Positions 54,748 through 60,000 of a stretch of 60,000 bases of DNA are shown one piece after another (positions within the stretch are counted from its first letter, which is position 1; each line of letters opens with the position of its first letter). The stretch is from Takakia lepidozioides (Eukaryota; Streptophyta; Takakiopsida; Takakiales; Takakiaceae). The translations under genes and the position numbers were made by a program. Under the pieces are notes generated by a model. That model saw only the letters and a list, made by a program, of their open reading frames with translations. It was not told the DNA's origin and did no database searches. The stretch is taken from contig CM060734.1 of NCBI GenBank assembly GCA_030704615.1, forward strand, positions 20,152,001 to 20,212,000, read 5' to 3'.

Positions 54748-55210
54748 AAAATATTAAAATAGCATGAAACATTCGGAAGAGGTACTAGGGTAGTACAATA
54801 AGGTTTGGCGTGTAACTAGAGAGAAGTGCAATAAGGTTTGGGTTTACAGTAAGGGTAAGGGTTTAGGGTTTGGATTCAGGGTACAAAGGGACAAACAAAT
54901 ATGATGGACTCACACTCGGTAGAATTAAGAAATGGTTGAGGAATTTGATATCATTGTAATCATTCTATCATACCTTATCCAACAAAAGAAAATATTAAAA
55001 GAGCATGAAACATTGAGAAGAGGTAACATGGTAGTACAATAAGGTTTAGAGTGTAACTAGGGTAGTACACTAAAGTTTTTGGTTTATGGTAAGATTAATG
55101 GTTTAGGGGTGATGGTAAAGGTAGGGGTTTTCGGTTTGGGTTTAAGGTACAAATGGTCAAACAAATATGGAAGACTCACACTCGCTAGAACTTGGTGTGT
55201 GTTAGTAGGA
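54748..55210. repeat. 241-bp tandem duplication with telomere-like tract
   Basis: ATATTAAAA and GCATGAAACATT recur at 241-bp offset (54751 and 54992), followed by GTAGTACAATAAGGTTT. The first unit includes GGGTAAGGGTTTAGGGTTTGG-like sequence at 54853-54873, close to the plant telomere repeat TTTAGGG. Confidence 0.75.
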
Positions 55211-55485
55211 TAAAAAATAAAAATAAAAATGGAGAAACAAATATTATGGAAGAATCATTGGGCCGGACAAGTATTTAAATTGAAGATTCGTCCTTGGAAC
55301 CTGGTATTAGGATACATAGAAAGCACCTATGCAAAGGCTTAGTACATGTCAAACCAAAACAAAGGAGAAAACTAGCGCAAAAATGGAGTGAAAGACATTT
55401 AGATAACCACAATGGTCATGGTTATGGTATGGAAACATAAAAAAACAAATCCAATAAATAATATTAAAAAAACAACGTGACATAC

Positions 55486-55503
55486 CACGGGAGACCTCCC
55501 GTG
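55486..55503. repeat. Palindrome family 2, unit 1
   Basis: CACGGGAGACCTCCCGTG: 8-bp inverted arms around a central AC. One of six related sites over 2.7 kb. Confidence 0.85.
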
Positions 55504-55729
55504 TTACACCTAAAAATCAGTAACAATATCGCGAGGATACAGTTTACAAAGTCAGATTTAGAAGGGGCCACCGTTGAAATAGACATATAAAAGTACATTC
55601 CGCTAGGGAAGAAAATACGATATTCGGACCCCGACATATCCTTATCAGATAACGAACCAAATTGGGACTCAATGAGCGCTATGGTGAATGAGAATAATAA
55701 TCATGTCAGTCTGCAATAGACAAGAATCT

Positions 55730-55755
55730 ATAGCACGGGAGATCTCCCGTGCTAT
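55730..55755. repeat. Palindrome family 2, unit 2 (perfect 26 bp)
   Basis: The core CACGGGAGATCTCCCGTG extends to 13-bp perfect arms (ATAGCACGGGAGA and its complement). The best-preserved member. Confidence 0.9.
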
Positions 55756-55965
55756 GTGCGTAAAATACAATCAACCAGAACAAAACTTTCACTGAGATGC
55801 AGGCAGTCAGGGTTCAAATCGCTAGAGATATAGATGTTTAGAAATTGAAAGTTTCAAATGGTCGCACAAAGAATTCAAGGTCAACTTCTGATTGTCAAAG
55901 GAGCTCCCACAAAATCCTGGCAATCACCAGTAAGATCAACATTAACACATATTGTCGTCAAATTA

Positions 55966-55985
55966 GCACAGGTGATCTCCCGTGC
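55966..55985. repeat. Palindrome family 2, unit 3
   Basis: GCACAGGTGATCTCCCGTGC, arms with two mismatches. Confidence 0.75.
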
Positions 55986-56774
55986 ACCTCTGTACACTGT
56001 GCTTAATCAAACTCACTTTGATCGTTCGCAGCATATAGATTTGCTTTTGCTTTAACTGCTTCGGCCTTTCCAATACGTCTAGAGCTCCACTTGGAGGTAT
56101 TCTTCCGAGGTCGCATTGTCCACACCACACTCTTCGTATGTATCCACTTTGGTGGATCAGATTCATTGAACTCCCAAGCTTTGTCCCATCAGTTTCTATA
56201 CATGTCCAAGTCCTCCGCTGCAGCACCTTTAAGTCTCCACCACTCTAGAAGGACTTGCCGATATCTCTCATCTGAACGGTCACGAACAACATCAGAGATT
56301 GCCACACCCATCCAAATTGGATATGTCTCTGTGTCTAGTAGTCGAACAAGTACGAAGTTTCCAATTTCAATATCTTTGAATGGGTTCATCGGCTCTTTAG
56401 GTCTTTTACTCTTTGGCCACAATAGGGATCCAGCTGATTGCGATCTTCCTCCTCTGACTCCTCCTGGTTCTCATATTCAACCCTAATCCCATCTCTGTCA
56501 TGGTTATCTTTCCACGGAGTCGAAGGCCAAAACCCCTCCTCCAGCTTGTCCTTTGGCTCAGGCAATGGCTTGCCAGTTCAATAAGAACATCCTTCCAATA
56601 CTCATCGTAGTTCTTCATGATATTTTCGTAGTTCTTGTCGAGATCCATCCCAAGTCTCCAGAATTCACGGTACTTCGAAAGGCCATTTACAATACTGGCA
56701 TCTTTTTCCCTGGCGTCTGGCTTTATACCCCAAATAGGCTGCAGTGGAACAGGTTCCGGGACCCCCTGGGGTAG

Positions 56775-56794
56775 CAGGGGAGACCTCCCGTCCT
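56775..56794. repeat. Palindrome family 2, unit 4 (in coding sequence)
   Basis: CAGGGGAGACCTCCCGTC. On the minus strand it is read as DGRSPL within the transposase-like frame. Confidence 0.75.
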
Positions 56795-57921
56795 CAGCAA
56801 CCTTCCACGTTTTGACTGCACCCTGCTTCGGAAGCCAGTCAACGTTGGTTGCTGATTTCTTATACTTCATTATAGGCCAACCGTCACAATCCACATAGAA
56901 CTTTCAGATATGCCGATTAGCGCATCGCTCCCATCAATAATATATCCATCCACAAACTTCTTGAAGTCTGCGACCTCCTGTATCAGTTGAGGGATAAATG
57001 ACAGGTTTTGAGACTCCATAAAGAGGCGCATGAGATCCAGAAGGATATATGTGCTCTCATAGATAACTAAAGTATGCATCAATATCCTCGTGGGTGTGAC
57101 CAACCATCAGGAATCCAAGCTGGATCTCTTCAAAAACACCTCTCGCCGTCAAGAGTGATAAAAAAAGCAAGCATCCAGCGATTTTTGTTCTCTCTTGAAG
57201 AATAGTCCATTTGCAGGTATAGTCGATGGGGTAATGGCTTGGCTCGAACAGGGCCTTGGGATACCCTAGGCTTCAGTGCTATCTCACATCAAGACTTTCC
57301 CCTCATTAGAGTTTCGAAAAAGGAGTTTTGCATTGGATGATCGAAAATTTCTCTTGAGTCTCGACACGTGGGCTTCTCAAGAGCGCGAAGACAACGAGCC
57401 AAGGAGCTGATTGTCAAATTAGGATCACTTGGCCAGAACTCGTTCGTGAACTGAGCATAAGCACCGTCACCATGGCCATGAGTCACCATACCTGTTAGGG
57501 ATATAGGTAGCTGACCAAGACCAGATGTCATCTTGTTTGTTACGAAGAGCCGAGGCAACGCAGTCTTCGAGTGATCCATCTTATCGTGCATAATACACAG
57601 AAATTCCTCACCCATCATGCTGATTCATTTCGCCAACTATGATAAAGCCTGCGACATGACTCCTGATGCTTCAAATGTCTCTCAAATTTCCTTTTGTGCT
57701 TTCTCTGCTCCTCAGTTCCGCTGACTGACTTCTGGATAAGATCTTTGAACATCTCACAATCTGTGCATTTCACGAATTTTCCACCAGGTTTCCGAACCTC
57801 AACATTCCCAAAAAGTTTCGTTCGAATTCAGCTAATTCCAGACTTCGACAATTCCTTCAAGCCCATTCGTTCGTTCGCCTGATCCAATTGTCAACAATAT
57901 ATAGAGTTGGTATTCTATTAG

Positions 57922-57940
57922 GGACAGGAGACCTCCCATG
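57922..57940. repeat. Palindrome family 2, unit 5
   Basis: GACAGGAGACCTCCCATG, between the 57.6-kb and 58.2-kb coding fragments, probably intronic. Confidence 0.7.
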
Positions 57941-58138
57941 GAGATTGAAATTGAGATCGAATATTCCAACATCTACATCCAAGACATATGAAAATTTGAT
58001 AGATGCAAAAAGAACGACAGACACAAAATTTCGTTCTTAAATAGATGGACAAAATTGCTCCGAACGATCCATCAATGGACTATCGGTTGTTATGCTGACG
58101 ATTTGATATCAACTATTAGCACGCGTAGCAGAATGATT

Positions 58139-58154
58139 ACGGGAGGTCTCCCGT
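58139..58154. repeat. Palindrome family 2, unit 6
   Basis: ACGGGAGGTCTCCCGT, 7-bp arms around GT, between coding fragments of the transposase-like gene. Confidence 0.8.
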
Positions 58155-58594
58155 GACATACGCTCCTTGAAAGTAGAAAATATTTATAGAGGCAGAATCG
58201 GATTGGGTTGGAAAGCAGTATCCAACCTCATTGGACAGTCAGTTTAGCTCATTCCAATTCATCTCCACCGGCAGCAACTTCAGAACATCTTGCCTTCCTT
58301 CTCCGATACCTCTCATTTTATGAGGCATAAGGTCACTGTTTCTGGAAATCAGCGACAACAAATTCGCCTCGGCCTGCAGGATTTTTGCTTGGGGTTTCTT
58401 CATTCCTCTGTTTCCATGCATTGACGAGATGTATCCATCATTACTCTTCCTTTTGTATCCATGGTACGTTGACCTTCCGATCCCATGGATTGTCCACCAC
58501 ACCTTCTCACAGACCTCAACTCCTTCCATTGTAAGGTAGGCATGACGACCACAACCTGGTAGTCGGTGTAGTCGTTGTGGGATGTCAAACCCTA

Positions 58595-59150
58595 ACAATC
58601 AGGGCCAGGTCACCTGAGCCGGTTCTGGAAGTAACCTCCACTGTCCAGTCGACGTTGCCATCTGCAGGGAATGAGTCGGAGAACCCTCCTACTCGCGGGG
58701 AAGGAGAAGAGATGGAGCAGCACAAGCGCGGAATCCAACAACAACCCGATGCGGGTACTCCATTGGCTTTATTCTTATTAGTCTTCTGGTCTTTCGGTCT
58801 TTCAGTCTCATCTTTGGTATTGCTCAATTCGATTATTTTGTCCGATCACTTTGTCCACCATACTTCTCAACCGTCGGATTCCAAAATATGTTGTAGATTC
58901 GTGAGATGACGGCTGAGGAGATCAAACACCCACGAACTGACTCCATCGAGACTGAGACGGTGAAGAGACAAGTGGATTGGACAATCACTGTCGCACTATC
59001 TGAGCCGGTCCTACGAGTAACCTCCATTGGACAGTCGAGGTTGCCATATGGTGCCACAGGGTTGGAGGATAGCGTTTCTCGGAGAGATGGGAAAGAGGAG
59101 GAGCAGCCTGCTCAAGGATCCCAGCAGCCGCCCCCAAAAACGGTAATCCT
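58595..59150 (+). repeat. Direct duplication of about 150 bp at about 385-bp offset
   Basis: GAGCCGGTTCTGGAAGTAAC at about 58617 and GAGCCGGTCCTACGAGTAAC at about 59001 start two similar blocks. In translation both give EPVLxVTS, LPxG and xxEEExxQ pieces. They precede the FCP1-like ORF and may be 5' UTR or first-exon duplicates. Confidence 0.6.
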
Positions 59151-59204
59151 TTCAACTTCTTTTTCCGTTTCTCTACATTGGGCTTACTGAAGTTGAAATT
59201 AATA

Positions 59205-60000
59205 ATGAACTTTTCTGTTATTCCACATGACAACATGCATTACCCTCCCGTCGACTATTCCATTTCTGTCAATCCAAACGATCTGCATGACCTTTCTTGG
59301 GGACCGAACGGATGTCGGCCAGGATACTACGTCCTGGTTCTGGACATTTGTGAGGTTTACCTAAAGGATGGAAAGAAATCCCCTCTTGCCACCCAGCCTT
59401 GTATCTCCGCATGGAAATTCAAGTTAGCTACGCGAAACGGTCTTGACGAATTCATTAAATGGGCCGTAAAAAAGTTTGCCTTTTGTTTTTGGAACACGGG
59501 ACCTGAGATGAATGTCGAGACTATCGCCAAGGCCGTGTTCGGGAAGTACTATTACAAGGTCAGAACTTACAGCAGTGAGAATTCCGTCATGCATAGATCG
59601 ACATTCAACTCAAAATGGCCTAAAGCTCCCAAAAATCCTATCTACTTTAAACGTCTTTACGACATTTTCGCTGAGGAAGACCCTACAACTTACAAATCCA
59701 ATACTCTCCTCATTGACACTCTAGAGAATATGTACAAGTCCTACTTGAACCCGTTAGGACATACCATCTTCCTTCCAAAATATAAAGCGTTCGTGGACCC
59801 TGACAGAGATAAGTTTCTACTGGAAGAGCTCAAGCCTTACCTTAACACGTTGCGGTTATCCGGGATGGATGTCATGCCATTCAATGAGCTACATCCGTTC
59901 GGTGTTACGAAGGATTTCTTCGAGGACGACCCAGTGGTCAAATTTCTTAGAGACTTTGATTATAGGTGGCAGAAGTTCCTTAGCAATCACGAGTTGCGTG
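59205..60000 (+). CDS. FCP1/HAD-like protein, 3' end outside the window
   Basis: Open from the ATG at 59205 (MNFSVIPHDNMHYPP) to the window end, 265 codons. The fold is that of FCP1-homology (NLI-interacting factor-like) phosphatases of the HAD superfamily: strand VLVLDICEVYL at motif I, GLDEFIKWAVKKFAFCFWNTG at motif II, then IYFKRLYDIF and NTLLIDTLENMYKSYLNP at motifs III-IV, and HTIFLPKY. The catalytic DxDx(T/V) is DICEV, lacking the second Asp, and the acidic pair of motif IV is Asp-Thr. It is probably not an active phosphatase (inference). Upstream introns or exons are possible. Confidence 0.65.
   Translation, partial: MNFSVIPHDNMHYPPVDYSISVNPNDLHDLSWGPNGCRPGYYVLVLDICEVYLKDGKKSPLATQPCISAWKFKLATRNGLDEFIKWAVKKFAFCFWNTGPEMNVETIAKAVFGKYYYKVRTYSSENSVMHRSTFNSKWPKAPKNPIYFKRLYDIFAEEDPTTYKSNTLLIDTLENMYKSYLNPLGHTIFLPKYKAFVDPDRDKFLLEELKPYLNTLRLSGMDVMPFNELHPFGVTKDFFEDDPVVKFLRDFDYRWQKFLSNHELR

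Larger units (their letters stand above)
56189..58598 (-). pseudogene. Decayed transposase-like gene
   Basis: Minus-strand fragments in order: 58598-58239 (VCEKVWWTIHGIGRSTYHGYKR, then HGNRGMKKPQAK), 57618-57289 (CIMHDKMDHSKTALPRLF, THGHGDGAYAQF), about 57230-57060 (LYLQMDYSSRE, KNRWMLAFF, and across a frameshift GFLMVGHTHEDIDAYFSYL), and 57103-56189 (DIEIGNFVLVRL near the end). The set DxMDHSKT, LQMDxSxxENKNR and VGHTHEDIDA is that of a transposase-like family widespread in eukaryotes (DUF7869-type, name from memory), with an RNase H-like catalytic core (inference). Stops and frameshifts separate the parts. Three palindromes of family 2 lie inside this span and three beyond its 3' end. Confidence 0.55.

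Noticed and set aside
1-60000. tRNA or rRNA genes
   Set aside because: No cloverleaf or rRNA-like sequence was recognised on reading both strands; only a tRNA-complementary primer site was found. A dedicated tRNA scan was not possible.

Overview
The window is nuclear eukaryotic DNA. Genes are split by short GT-AG introns. A PPR-gene remnant (ALVDMYAKCG-type motif), a TTTAGGG-like stretch, plant-style AP-3 beta and TTC1 genes, and Ty3/gypsy elements with Met-tRNA-type primer sites point to a streptophyte. A charophycean alga such as Chara or an early land plant is my best guess; this is inference.

Layout. 1-2.8 kb: 5' part of an ordinary Ty3/gypsy element (+), defective. 2.8-5.83 kb and 28.92-31.76 kb: the two halves of one minus-strand Ty3/gypsy element of an unusual family that encodes a cytosine-5 DNA methyltransferase between protease and reverse transcriptase. 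The halves join in frame and are separated by a 23-kb segment bordered by a 5-bp duplication (CTCTC). Inside that segment are: a Cys/His-rich 497-aa ORF; a 1.5-kb array of 24-34 bp palindromes at an almost exact 53-bp period; two decayed, intron-containing copies of a large gene coding for a ParB-like domain joined to a beta-class DNA methyltransferase; a second, looser palindrome array; a head-to-head pair of paralogous single-exon genes; and, at the right edge, a second, decayed copy of the methyltransferase gypsy family (+) whose pol ends in a PHD finger.

32-50.4 kb is a host-gene block: TTC1 (TPR protein, +), a LINE copy, an orphan last exon of a cytochrome P450 (+), and the AP-3 complex beta subunit (-, about 10 exons, 10.7 kb), which carries a second, almost identical LINE copy in an intron beside several stubs of the same LINE 3' end.

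50.4-60 kb is repeat-rich: a PPR remnant, several tandem and dispersed repeats, a decayed transposase-like gene (-) surrounded by a second, unrelated family of short palindromes, and at the right edge an open FCP1-like (HAD phosphatase fold) ORF running out of the window.

How parts fit together (inference): the 5.8-28.9 kb segment concentrates DNA-modification proteins (C5 methyltransferase, ParB plus beta-class methyltransferase), a chromatin reader (PHD) and highly ordered palindromic DNA. It looks like a composite mobile region rather than host genes. Most coding copies in it carry frameshifts or stops, so the window shows remnants of the system, with active copies expected elsewhere.
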